Of a DNA stretch of 47,146 nt, positions 15,612-24,137 are shown piece after piece. The translations under genes and the position numbers were made by a program. Positions within the stretch are counted from its first letter, which is position 1, and each line of letters begins with the position of its first letter. The notes under the pieces are model-generated. The model was given only the letters and a program-made list of their open reading frames with translations. It had not been told where the DNA came from and did not search any database. The stretch is from contig JAFRJG010000010.1 in the NCBI GenBank assembly GCA_017432365.1, positions 1 to 47,146 on the forward strand, given 5' to 3'. The DNA comes from Candidatus Saccharimonadota bacterium (GTDB taxonomy: Bacteria > Patescibacteriota > Saccharimonadia > Saccharimonadales > Saccharimonadaceae).

Positions 15612-16363
15612 TGAAACCCTCCAATCTTTACCATAAAAGACCTCTTTACCTCCTTGTCTCCGCCGGCTTTTTCTTGATTGTCTTTCTCCTCCTCTCAATT
15701 ATCGCCGTCGCCCATCAAAACCCTTACGGCGCCTCAATCAAAATCTCCGGTCTTAACAACATCTCCGGACTCCCCCGTAACGAAAAAGACCTTCTTGAAT
15801 CCGAACTTTATCGCCTCGTCCAAGCCAATCTCTCTTCTGACTCCTTTGCCATCCCTACCTCCGGCGCTTCCGTTGTAAAAAGTACAATAACTTACTCTAG
15901 CGACAACTCAGTTGACGATAAAAACTACCGCTCCGCCCGCTTCCTCGTCGAACTAAAATCTCTAAAACTTATCTACGTCGCCACCGTCGAATGGACTTCC
16001 TCTCGGAATAAATCCTCCCTCTCCGGTTACCCTGTCGCCTTGACTTGCCCGACTCTCGTCTCGGAAAACTTCTACCCAGAAACCCCCTGTACTGATTTTC
16101 TCTCTACCGACCTTGGCTCCTCTCTCCCCCTCCTCCGCTACCTCCCTTATCGCACAAACGACTTCATCTTAACCCCCGTTGACCTCTCCGCCGAACGACC
16201 CAAGCTCCTCGCCACCCTCCTCATCCACTCTTACCAAACTTCCTCTGAACAAATCGACGAAAAATCCGCCGAATTAAAACAAGCTATCGAAACTTACATT
16301 AAATCCGTCGGCGCCTCTCCTGAAGATTACGACCTCTCTTATAAAATCGAATACGGCGATTAG
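15611..16363 (+). CDS. Single-span membrane protein of the secretion locus, unknown function
   Basis: 250 aa. One membrane helix (about 12-33) anchors an extracytoplasmic domain with two Cys (CPTLVSENFYPETPC). The C-terminal segment, with a helix (about 210-230), SVGASPEDYDLS and a final strand, resembles the C-terminal ends of the proteins at 19806 and 20919. The start overlaps the stop of the large enzyme gene (TAATG), so the two are probably made together. The size and topology recall VirB8-like assembly proteins, but I see no sequence support for that. Confidence 0.7.
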   Translation: MKPSNLYHKRPLYLLVSAGFFLIVFLLLSIIAVAHQNPYGASIKISGLNNISGLPRNEKDLLESELYRLVQANLSSDSFAIPTSGASVVKSTITYSSDNSVDDKNYRSARFLVELKSLKLIYVATVEWTSSRNKSSLSGYPVALTCPTLVSENFYPETPCTDFLSTDLGSSLPLLRYLPYRTNDFILTPVDLSAERPKLLATLLIHSYQTSSEQIDEKSAELKQAIETYIKSVGASPEDYDLSYKIEYGD

Positions 16364-16399
16364 CCCCGCCTCTTCATCTCCGCTTCTCTCGCCCCTCTC

Positions 16400-16428
16400 T
16401 TGCATAAAAACCATAAACTCTTTATAAT
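16400..16428 (+). promoter_or_regulatory. Promoter of the second cell-wall enzyme gene
   Basis: TTGCAT (16400-16405), 17 nt, TATAAT (16423-16428); 8 nt to the ATG, and no SD. Confidence 0.75.
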
Positions 16429-16436
16429 AAACCTAA

Positions 16437-19400
16437 ATGAAAGGTCATCGAGGTTTTCTTAGTCGTTTTTTCCTCCTTTTTCTCGCCTTTTTCCTCTCTC
16501 TCTTCCTCCCCGCCTCTCCCGCCTTCGCCACCTTCTCCGACCTCAGAATCGACTACTTCGCCCAAAACAATATATTTATGTATAGTGACGACGAATGGTG
16601 TAACCCGACCGGCGCCAATATCAATAACATCGCCGGCGGTAAACCTTCCGGCGACCAAGTTACCTGGATTGGTGACTCTTACTCCGTCGGCGCAGTTCAA
16701 CAAATCCAAGACAAGCTCCCCGGCGTCGACCTCGGCCCGGGAGAAATCAACACCTCTTCTTCCTATATTCAAATCTCTAAATGGCCTACTGGCTCCATCG
16801 CTAGTAACCCGACCGGTACCACTCTCGTTAAACAAATCGTCTCAGAAAACAAGCTCCGTCCCTATCTCGTCTTTGCTCTCGGCACCAATAACAATACCGA
16901 CGGTGGCGAAGATTCCGTCCGCTCCATTATGAAATCCGCCGTCGATGAGGTCCTTTCTTTAACCGAATCTTTAAACACTAAAATCATCTTTGTTACCGCC
17001 TACACTACGCAAGCCAACGCCTACGCTAAAGCCAACGAGCTCCTCAAAGAAACCGCCACCGGTAACGACCGCGTTTTTGTCGCCGACTGGGCCGCCGTCG
17101 CTAAAGACGAATATTACTCCGACGGAACACACCCCGCCAACAACGGTGGCTACGACGCCTGGGTCAATTGTATCTATGATGCACTCCCTGGCTCTACTAG
17201 CGGAGCCATCTCTGGTAGTACTAACGAAGAAAAAATCTGGAACTATTTTCTCAGTGCCGGTATCTCTGGCGTCTCCGATAACCCAGCCGTTATCGCCGGC
17301 ATCGTTGGCAATATTGCCGCCGAATCCGATTACGACCCTTTCGTCACCACCAACAGCGGTTCCAATAAAGTCTATGGACTAACTCAAGTCAACGGCTCTT
17401 TCTACCCTGATTTCCTCGAAGCTATGGAAAACGCCGGACTTTCTCAGTACTGGGACAAAACCGAAGTCGACTCCACCGCAACCGATGCTGCCATCAAAAT
17501 CCAGCTCGATTACTTAACTCAAAAGCTCGACCGCTGGACCGGAACCGGAAACGGCGATTGGACTAAAAATTTCGCCTTCTCCACTCATCTTGATACCCCC
17601 ACTAACAAAACCCCCTCGTCCTATGCTGAACTCTTTGCGGTCTCCATCGAAGGTGCCGTTACCTCCGACTCCTCTCAAGCTATTCTCGATGATGGTGTTC
17701 GTCGCCTCGGCACCAATAATTTCTCCTCCGCCTCTGGTGGTGGAGCCTACTACCAAGGCATCGCCATCCGTCGCCAAAACGCCGAAGACCTCTATAAGAA
17801 ATACTCCAACTCCTCCGCTTCTACAACTTCCTCTTCAACAACGACAGCAACCACCACTACCTCTTCAACTTCTAACACTTCTTCCACCTCTTCAAATTCC
17901 TCCTCTCTTTCTCTCAACCTCCCCCAAGAAACCATCACCCAACTCGAAAGCGCCAACGTAAAAGGCCTCGCCGAAAAAAACATGGAACGTTATCGCTACG
18001 GTCAAGAAAAAACCGGCGTTCCTTGGCAAGCTCTCGCCGCTCTTCACTGGCGCGAAGCTGGCATGGGCTCCAATCAAAGTATCTCCAACGGCGAAGAACT
18101 TTATGACCACATCAATGTCGATGGTGTCCATGTCGGCGCCGACCCTAACCAAGACGCCGTCGACGCCGGTAATCACCTCAAAGAACTAGCTAAAACGGTT
18201 TACGATATTTCCAGCGAACCCTCCTCTTGGACTCTCGACGACTGGGGTAACGCTTTCCTCGCCTACAATCGCGGCACCATGTATAAAGCCCGTGGGAACA
18301 CCTGGCAAGAATCACCCTACGTCGCCGCCGGTATGGATAGTGAACACCCGATTGGGATGACCTGGATTTATGCCGATAGCTACACTCCCGACGGCACTCA
18401 AGTTAATAGTGTCTATGGGAAGAAAAACGGTGTCGTTGGTGCTCTCGCCACTATGTCTTACCTCGGCGGTACTTTAACCGGCTCCAGCTCCTCCACTGTC
18501 CTTTGTAGCTCCTCTAGCGGCAACGGTGGTGGTAGTATTATTGAAACTGCTCGCCGTCTCGGCTGGACCGACGACTCCCACTTTAACGAAGTCAAACCTG
18601 AGTTCATTTCCGCCGCCCAAGCCCTCGGCGGAGGTAGTCGTAGCTACTGTAGCGGCAAAAGCTCCGACCTCGACTACTCCCAGGACTGCGGTATTTACGT
18701 CTCCGTCGTTGTTCGTACCTCTGGTGTTGACCCGAATTTTCCCGCAGTCGGCACTTACGAAATGGAACCGTATATGAAAAGTTCTACCCTCTGGCAAGAA
18801 ATCCCCAATCTCGGCAATGAGTCAAATCTCCAACCTGGCGACATCATGGTCTATAACTACAATGGCGGCTCCGGCGGAAATGGACATATCATGATTTATA
18901 ATGGCAACGGCACCGTCTGCCAAGCCTCTCTCTGTAATCAAACCGGTTGGTGTGGACGCGCCATCTATTATGAGTCTCAAGGCGTTAAATACTCCATTTT
19001 CCGCTCTACCGCCAATGCTAATAGTAGTCCACAGGGAACTACTGGCTCCTTTGATGGTGACCTAAAAGCTCTCGAAACCGGCTCAACCCAAGTCGGTGCC
19101 GCCGTCACCGCCCCGGGAAATACTGATGCTTCGAAAGTGGTCGTTGGTGGCTCCTATACTGGCGCTCGCGCCTGGTCTACTATAAAAGTTCCTCTTGCCA
19201 TCGCCGCTATCCAAAAAAACGCCTCAACCGGCTCCGTCACCGAACCTTATGGCACTTCTTGCTCTGGTCCTCTCTCAACTGCTGTCCAAACCGCCATTAC
19301 TCGCTCCGACAACTGCGGTGCTTGGTGGCTCTGGCAAGCTCTCGGCGGTGATAATTCCTCCGCCGCCGCTACCGTCACCGATATCCTTCGCGCCGGAAAA

Positions 19401-19787
19401 GATACCACAACCTCGGTCAACGGTACTGGCGATGGCACAAGTCTTACCTCGGGAAAAACTAACTGGTCTCTCGTCAACCAAGCCCTCTTTGCCGCCAATA
19501 TGCCCCCCATAAATGGCGCTTCAACCGTCATGACCCACATGAAAAACCAATCCGGCGACGACAGTACTCACGGTCTTAACACTTGGAGTTCCAGTATGAG
19601 CAAGGGCGGGTGGGGCTCCGACGCCACTCGTCAATTCGGCATCATTAAACTCTCTTCCGGCAAATGTTCCGCCATCGCCATCGGCACCAACGTCGCCTCT
19701 GACTTTAATGTTTTAGACAAAATCGCTGAAAAAATTAAAGCCCATGAAAGCGAGCTCCCCTCTGGAACTTGTCCCACTGGACTATAA
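16437..19787 (+). CDS. Giant secreted peptidoglycan enzyme: SGNH - phage-tail-lysozyme-like - lysozyme-like - NlpC/P60- or CHAP-like - beta-lactamase-like
   Basis: 1116 aa with a signal peptide (1-31, ending SPAFA). Domain 1 (35-250) is SGNH with IGDSYS (Ser81), GTN (149-151) and D229-x-x-H232, clearly paralogous to domain 1 of the 13101 protein. Domain 2 (262-458) resembles phage tail lysozymes (GIVGNIAAESDYDP, Glu296). Domain 3 (493-680) is paralogous to the lysozyme-like domain of the 13101 protein (WQALAALHWREAG, Glu540). Domain 4 (698-860) is an NlpC/P60- or CHAP-like peptidase (Cys751, His817 in GHIMIY). Domain 5 (870-1110) has class A beta-lactamase/DD-peptidase motifs: S914-T-I-K917, S957-D-N and K1056-G-G. 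A Ser/Thr linker occupies 459-490. It lies in the secretion locus and probably remodels the wall around the channel or attacks host wall. Confidence 0.84.
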   Translation: MKGHRGFLSRFFLLFLAFFLSLFLPASPAFATFSDLRIDYFAQNNIFMYSDDEWCNPTGANINNIAGGKPSGDQVTWIGDSYSVGAVQQIQDKLPGVDLGPGEINTSSSYIQISKWPTGSIASNPTGTTLVKQIVSENKLRPYLVFALGTNNNTDGGEDSVRSIMKSAVDEVLSLTESLNTKIIFVTAYTTQANAYAKANELLKETATGNDRVFVADWAAVAKDEYYSDGTHPANNGGYDAWVNCIYDALPGSTSGAISGSTNEEKIWNYFLSAGISGVSDNPAVIAGIVGNIAAESDYDPFVTTNSGSNKVYGLTQVNGSFYPDFLEAMENAGLSQYWDKTEVDSTATDAAIKIQLDYLTQKLDRWTGTGNGDWTKNFAFSTHLDTPTNKTPSSYAELFAVSIEGAVTSDSSQAILDDGVRRLGTNNFSSASGGGAYYQGIAIRRQNAEDLYKKYSNSSASTTSSSTTTATTTTSSTSNTSSTSSNSSSLSLNLPQETITQLESANVKGLAEKNMERYRYGQEKTGVPWQALAALHWREAGMGSNQSISNGEELYDHINVDGVHVGADPNQDAVDAGNHLKELAKTVYDISSEPSSWTLDDWGNAFLAYNRGTMYKARGNTWQESPYVAAGMDSEHPIGMTWIYADSYTPDGTQVNSVYGKKNGVVGALATMSYLGGTLTGSSSSTVLCSSSSGNGGGSIIETARRLGWTDDSHFNEVKPEFISAAQALGGGSRSYCSGKSSDLDYSQDCGIYVSVVVRTSGVDPNFPAVGTYEMEPYMKSSTLWQEIPNLGNESNLQPGDIMVYNYNGGSGGNGHIMIYNGNGTVCQASLCNQTGWCGRAIYYESQGVKYSIFRSTANANSSPQGTTGSFDGDLKALETGSTQVGAAVTAPGNTDASKVVVGGSYTGARAWSTIKVPLAIAAIQKNASTGSVTEPYGTSCSGPLSTAVQTAITRSDNCGAWWLWQALGGDNSSAAATVTDILRAGKDTTTSVNGTGDGTSLTSGKTNWSLVNQALFAANMPPINGASTVMTHMKNQSGDDSTHGLNTWSSSMSKGGWGSDATRQFGIIKLSSGKCSAIAIGTNVASDFNVLDKIAEKIKAHESELPSGTCPTGL

Positions 19788-19805
19788 AGGATTATAAATA
19801 ACATT

Positions 19806-20465
19806 ATGAACAACCAACCCCCATCTTCTACCACTTACGACCCAATCCGTATCCAATCCCGCTTTCTCTTTCTTTGTGGCGCCACTGCTTTTATTATTCT
19901 CCTCCTTATTGTTCTTTTCTTCTCCACTCGCCATGCCACCTCCTCCCAATTTGAAATTGTCTTTGCCCCCGCTTCTGCTACCGCCACTCTCGACGGCAAA
20001 GTCATTTCCTCCGGTACAGTCACAACCTCTCTTGGTGACCATGAACTTATTGTAGAAAAATTCGGCTTCGCCTCAGAAACCGTCCACTTTTCCACCACCA
20101 GTGGTAAAAACCCCACCGTCTACGCTATCTTAACCTCTAATTCCGACTATACTTCCGACTGGTATACCAAACACCCTTCCGATGCCACCTTAACTGAAGG
20201 TATCATCGGCTGGAAAGCTACCGATACCCAAGACGCCATCGCTGGCTCCCTTCCTGCCTACAAAAAACTCCCTTATACTGGCCCTCATTTTAAACTCTAT
20301 CTTGGTCTCTGCGGCTCAACCGAAACCTGCGTCATTGTCGACTGTCTCACCGCCTATCAAAACGAGGCTCTTGCTTATTTTCGTACTCACCTCGATAGTA
20401 ACCTCGGCGCCTATCGTTTTTCCTTCCTCTATCCAACCATTAACCCGTTCCGCGGAGAAGGCTAA
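19806..20465 (+). CDS. PEGA-domain membrane protein of the secretion locus
   Basis: 219 aa. One membrane helix (about 22-44), then a PEGA-type beta domain (about 48-105; ATATLDGKVISSGTVTTSLG... with VEKFGFASE), then a C-terminal domain with three Cys (LCGSTETCVIVDC) and an ending similar to the proteins at 15611 and 20919. PEGA domains are small extracytoplasmic folds of surface proteins. It follows the giant enzyme by 18 nt, probably in the same operon. Function unknown; a structural or adaptor role next to the wall enzymes is an inference. Confidence 0.72.
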   Translation: MNNQPPSSTTYDPIRIQSRFLFLCGATAFIILLLIVLFFSTRHATSSQFEIVFAPASATATLDGKVISSGTVTTSLGDHELIVEKFGFASETVHFSTTSGKNPTVYAILTSNSDYTSDWYTKHPSDATLTEGIIGWKATDTQDAIAGSLPAYKKLPYTGPHFKLYLGLCGSTETCVIVDCLTAYQNEALAYFRTHLDSNLGAYRFSFLYPTINPFRGEG

Positions 20466-20466
20466 T

Positions 20467-20916
20467 ATGGAATCCCCTCAACCCTCTATTATTTCTTTTA
20501 TCAAACAATACCCCCACTACTTTGCTAGCACAATTCTCCTCTTTCTTCTTATTATTGCCCTCCTTATCCCCTGGAATAAACTTTTCTCTCCCGACCCTAC
20601 CGCTCCCTCCGCTAAAAGCTCTCTTACTAGCTCCTCACTCTCTACCGCCCTCAATTCCGAACGCGACTCAATCGAAACTACTTTTCTCTCTAAATACAGC
20701 TTTGTTGCCGAGTCATTCACTATTAAGGATATCGTCCTTTTTAGAGATAACATCGCCGGACTCACTCTTACCTACGGTTTAACCACCTATCGCACTCTCC
20801 TTCAAAAACAAGATGATTCTTGGACTATACTCGCCCCTCCGGAAATCGTCCTTTCCTACGCCGACTTCCCCGACATCGACCAATCTATTATTAAAGACCT
20901 CAACAACTTGGAGTAA
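20467..20916 (+). CDS. Small single-span membrane protein, unknown function
   Basis: 149 aa with the ATG at 20467, one base after the stop of the preceding gene. An upstream in-frame ATG (20302) would overlap that gene by 164 bp and is unlikely. There is one membrane helix (about 19-38), a Ser-rich linker and an extracytoplasmic domain (about 65-149) ending WTILAPPEIVLSYADFPDID. No family recognised. The gene sits tightly between two PEGA-type genes, so it probably belongs to the same envelope complex. Confidence 0.65.
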   Translation: MESPQPSIISFIKQYPHYFASTILLFLLIIALLIPWNKLFSPDPTAPSAKSSLTSSSLSTALNSERDSIETTFLSKYSFVAESFTIKDIVLFRDNIAGLTLTYGLTTYRTLLQKQDDSWTILAPPEIVLSYADFPDIDQSIIKDLNNLE

Positions 20917-20918
20917 CT

Positions 20919-21566
20919 ATGCGCAATAAAATCATCTCCCATCCCATCATCTTCACTACCGTCATCGCCGTTATCATCCTCCTCATTCCGCTCGTTTCTA
21001 CTATCCTCTCTAACACCAAATCCTCTACTGTCATCTTCCATCTCGCCCCCTCTACCGCCACAGTCGAATTCAAACATCAACGTTACTCCTCAAACTCTCC
21101 TATCAACCTTACTCCCGGTACCTACACCGCCACCGTTTCCGCCCCTGGCTTCGAATCGAAAGAAATCTCCTTTACTCTCACTAAAAACTCCAACGTAACC
21201 GTTCGCACCTTTCTTGTCTCCCCCGATTCCGGTTTTCTCCCCTATGAATCCAATTACGACGCACTTTATACTCTCCGAGAAATTGCCGCCTCTGACTCCG
21301 CCCCTTCCGACCTGACCGAATTCCTCACAAAGTATGATCAAAAACTGACCATCGTCGACCGTCTTCCCGTAACTCATAACCTTGATGTTATTTCCGACCC
21401 AGGCAGCTTTTATATATTCAACGGCTCCAACTTACCCCAGTGCCAACGTATCTTCTGTCTAGAAATTGGTGCTGGTACAAATTCCGGTTTTACCGACGCA
21501 GAGGACTTGATTAAAAGTTGGGGCTACAACCCTTCCGACTATCAAATCATCAAATCCCAAAAATAG
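20919..21566 (+). CDS. PEGA-domain membrane protein, paralogue of the 19806 protein
   Basis: 215 aa. One membrane helix (about 10-32), a PEGA-type domain (about 38-95; ATVEFKHQRYSSNSPINLTPG and VSAPGFESKEI), a middle helix-rich part and a C-terminal part with CQRIFC and DAEDLIKSWGYNPSDYQI. This matches the layout of the 19806 protein. It starts 2 nt after the preceding stop, and is the last gene of the secretion locus, ending 3 nt from the convergent recF stop with no visible terminator. Confidence 0.72.
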   Translation: MRNKIISHPIIFTTVIAVIILLIPLVSTILSNTKSSTVIFHLAPSTATVEFKHQRYSSNSPINLTPGTYTATVSAPGFESKEISFTLTKNSNVTVRTFLVSPDSGFLPYESNYDALYTLREIAASDSAPSDLTEFLTKYDQKLTIVDRLPVTHNLDVISDPGSFYIFNGSNLPQCQRIFCLEIGAGTNSGFTDAEDLIKSWGYNPSDYQIIKSQK

Positions 21567-21569
21567 CCC

Positions 21570-22583
21570 CTACATCTTCACCGCTCCCACGCTCGTAATA
21601 AACACCTGGTTCTCCTTAAAATTCTTCACGAGCGCCCTTTGTCTCGCCTCATCAAGCTCAGAAAACACGTCATCAAGCAGCACAACCGGCTTCTTCCCAA
21701 GCTTCATATATAACTCCTGCGCTTCGATAAACTTCAGCGCCACAATCATCGACCTAACCTCCCCGCGACTCGCCGACCCGTCCGCCTCCTTCCCGTTAAA
21801 TAAAAACCGATAATCGTCTCGATGTATCCCGAAACTCGTATGCCCTAAAATCCGGTCTCGCTCAAACCTCGCCTCAAGCTCCCGTAAATACCTCCCCTCC
21901 TCCAGCTCCCCCCCCGCCAAATCCCCACTAACCTCAAGCCAAATCTCATCCTTATTCTCCGCAATCGACCGATATTTCTCCGTCAACTTCCGATTGACTC
22001 GCTCTATCATCTCCCGTCTCGCCTTCTCAATCTCGACCCCGAGCCGCGCCAACATCACATTCCAAGAAAACGCCATCGCAAAATCAACCCCCTCCCCCTT
22101 CAATAGCTCATTCCGTTGCTTTAGTGCCTTATTATACTTCGCCAGGGAATTACTATACTTCTCACTCATCTGCCCTAAAAACCGGTCAAAATACTCCCGT
22201 CTCCTCCCTGGGCTTGCCGAAACCAAGTTTAAATCGCTCGGCTCAAACAGCACAACCGGATATTTATACTTCTTCGGCAACCTCGCCGTCTTCTTATCCC
22301 CCACTAAAAACGTCTTTTTATCCTTCTCTACCTCATAAACCCCTATCACTCTCTCTCCGTCTTCATACCCCATCTCCACTCGATAAAACTCTGCCCCCCG
22401 CCTGACAATCTCTCTATCAACCGCCCTGAAACTCCTCCCCTGTAAAATCTCATAAATCGCCTCTAAAATCGACGTCTTTCCGCTCCCATTCTCCCCAGAA
22501 ATCATCGCCGTCGACTTCTCGCACTCCAAAAAATACTCCTCATGACACCGAAAGTTGTTCAGCTTAATCGTCTTAATTATCAT
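21570..22583 (-). CDS. recF: RecF DNA repair ATPase
   Basis: 337 aa. N-terminal Walker A SGENGSGKTS (about 29-38), RecF/SMC-type signature SASRGEVRSMIVALK, Walker B VVLLDDVFSELD near the end. RecF loads RecA at gapped DNA via RecO/RecR. It starts 4 nt after the dnaN stop, in the usual dnaN-recF order. Length is slightly shorter than E. coli RecF (357 aa). Confidence 0.95.
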   Translation of the reverse strand: MIIKTIKLNNFRCHEEYFLECEKSTAMISGENGSGKTSILEAIYEILQGRSFRAVDREIVRRGAEFYRVEMGYEDGERVIGVYEVEKDKKTFLVGDKKTARLPKKYKYPVVLFEPSDLNLVSASPGRRREYFDRFLGQMSEKYSNSLAKYNKALKQRNELLKGEGVDFAMAFSWNVMLARLGVEIEKARREMIERVNRKLTEKYRSIAENKDEIWLEVSGDLAGGELEEGRYLRELEARFERDRILGHTSFGIHRDDYRFLFNGKEADGSASRGEVRSMIVALKFIEAQELYMKLGKKPVVLLDDVFSELDEARQRALVKNFKENQVFITSVGAVKM

Positions 22584-22587
22584 ACGC

Positions 22588-23694
22588 CTACGATTTTAGT
22601 GGCATGATAATATGCGTATATTTCTCGCTCTTCTCATTTCTTACGGTTACCGGCGCCGTTTTCCCGGAAAACCCTAACCAAACCTTCTCTTCCTCTAACG
22701 CGTTCAGCGCATCAATCAAAAAGCGCGAATTTAACACTACTCGCTCATCTTTCTTAATCTCCGTCTCAATCTCTGACGTATTTTCCCCAAACTCATTCGC
22801 AACCGCCCCGACCGCAAACGTCCCCGTACTCGTCTTCGCCTCCAGTACAATCGACCCCCCAACTTCCCGCGCAAATAACGCCGCTAGCTTCGTCACTCTT
22901 AATAACTCCGCCTTCTCTACTACTACCTCCGCTTCGTGTTCCTTCGGTATTAGTTGCCGATAATCCGGAAAACTCCCATCAATCAACTTCGACGTAATCT
23001 CAATCTCCCCAATCCTGAACCTTACTTGCGTCTCATCAAATAAAATCTCAATCTCCTCCGCTTCCTCCCCCATCGACCGCAGAACCTCCGCCAGGGAATT
23101 AGCCGGCACAATCGCTTTTATTTCGCTCTCAACTTTCTCAATAAACTTCCGCTCAGCCAACCTATATCCGTCCGTCGCCGCAATATATAGCCCACCCTTG
23201 TTCGTGTTAAAATATACCCCCGTCAACGCCGGTCGTGTTAAGTCGTTCGAACTTGTCACCGTCACTTCGTTTACCCCAAGCTTAAACTCGTCCACCCCCA
23301 TCTTAAACCTCACTGCTTTCTCCTCGTTAATCTCCGGTAACTCTGGGAAATCGTCCGCCACCGCCCCGTTCAGCGTCGAACTATACCTCCCCGCCACAAG
23401 CGTTACCTTCGTCCCCTCGGTCGTCACTTTTACTACCTCCCCCTTCGGTAAATTACTCGTAAACTCCGCCAATAACTTCGCCGGTACCGTAATCACCCCG
23501 TCTTCACTCGCACTGACCGGCAAATACGCCACAACCGCCATATCTAAGTTCGTCGTCGAAAAACTCACCTTCCCCTCGTCAACTCGAATCAACACATTGT
23601 TCAAAATCGGCAACGTCGTCTTACTTCCTGCCGCCACTCGGCTCACAATCCCGAGTACTTTTGCTAGTTTTCCCGATTCAGCTTCAATTTTCAT
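22588..23694 (-). CDS. dnaN: DNA polymerase III beta subunit (sliding clamp)
   Basis: 368 aa, the usual length. Three-fold clamp repeats are recognisable: N-terminal KLAKVLGIVSRVAAGSKTTLPIL, middle TRPALTGVYFNTN...ATDGYRLAE, C-terminal end YTHIIMPLKS with the conserved MP.(R/K) motif. It forms the dimeric ring that tethers polymerase to DNA. A strong SD (AAGGAGGA) precedes the ATG, and a minus-strand TACAAT (23722-23717) is a candidate -10. Operon with recF. Confidence 0.97.
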   Translation of the reverse strand: MKIEAESGKLAKVLGIVSRVAAGSKTTLPILNNVLIRVDEGKVSFSTTNLDMAVVAYLPVSASEDGVITVPAKLLAEFTSNLPKGEVVKVTTEGTKVTLVAGRYSSTLNGAVADDFPELPEINEEKAVRFKMGVDEFKLGVNEVTVTSSNDLTRPALTGVYFNTNKGGLYIAATDGYRLAERKFIEKVESEIKAIVPANSLAEVLRSMGEEAEEIEILFDETQVRFRIGEIEITSKLIDGSFPDYRQLIPKEHEAEVVVEKAELLRVTKLAALFAREVGGSIVLEAKTSTGTFAVGAVANEFGENTSEIETEIKKDERVVLNSRFLIDALNALEEEKVWLGFSGKTAPVTVRNEKSEKYTHIIMPLKS

Positions 23695-23881
23695 ATTTCC
23701 TCCTTCTACTACTCTTATTGTAATCTATAATCCCCTAAAAGTCTCTCTTTTTTTCTCTCCAAAGTTTTTCTTTTATTTATTTTGTCTCACTATGTGTCTT
23801 CTGTGGAAATCCTCGTGGACATCTCCGTGGAAACCTTCCGAAATCCTTGTGGAAATCTATGTGGAGATTCCTTCTCCTTTG

Positions 23882-23940
23882 TGTTCGGGTTGTTCGGTTT
23901 TGTGGAATCCTGTTCGGGTTTGTGGATTTTTCGTTCGGTT
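23882..23940 (+). repeat. Short repeats interleaved with DnaA boxes
   Basis: Four copies of (T/C)GTTCGG(G/T)T occur at 23882, 23891, 23911 and 23932, interleaved with the boxes at 23901 and 23921. They may be origin-specific binding sites; no known family recognised. Confidence 0.6.
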
Positions 23941-23988
23941 TTTTGTTTTTCTCTCCTTCCACGTGGAAATCTTTTTCATATCAATAAA

Positions 23989-24034
23989 TGGGGGTTAGTC
24001 GGAATCTTTTGCGCTCGATTCCGCCCAACCCCCA
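23989..24034. other. Large imperfect hairpin in the origin region
   Basis: TGGGGGTTAGTCGGAAT (23989-24005) pairs with ATTCCGCCCAACCCCCA (24018-24034) with two mismatches and a 12-nt loop. T5 follows on the + strand. It could end transcription leaving dnaA or be a structural part of oriC; the inverted DnaA box begins 2 nt beyond it. Confidence 0.6.
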
Positions 24035-24137
24035 TTTTTCCACATAGACTACTACTACGACTACTAAAATAATAAGTAAGTAAGCATAATTAAAGGTGCC
24101 GTGTGAGCTTTAACATAAAAACTAAATAATGAATCCC

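Larger units (their letters stand above)
23695..24137. other. Probable replication origin (oriC) between dnaN and dnaA
   Basis: 443 bp without a gene, flanked by dnaN and dnaA. It holds DnaA-box-like 9-mers: TGTGGAAAT (23802, 23848), CGTGGACAT (23814), CGTGGAAAC (23826), TGTGGAGAT (23860), TGTGGAATC (23901), TGTGGATTT (23921), CGTGGAAAT (23962), and inverted TTTTCCACA (24036-24044). All but the last point the same way. T-rich tracts (23741-23785, 23921-23950) could be the unwinding element. DnaA binding is inferred from box similarity to TTATCCACA. Confidence 0.78.

Noticed and set aside
23882-23940. CRISPR array
   Set aside because: The repeats are only about 9 nt with irregular short spacing and lie in the origin region; no cas genes are present in the window.
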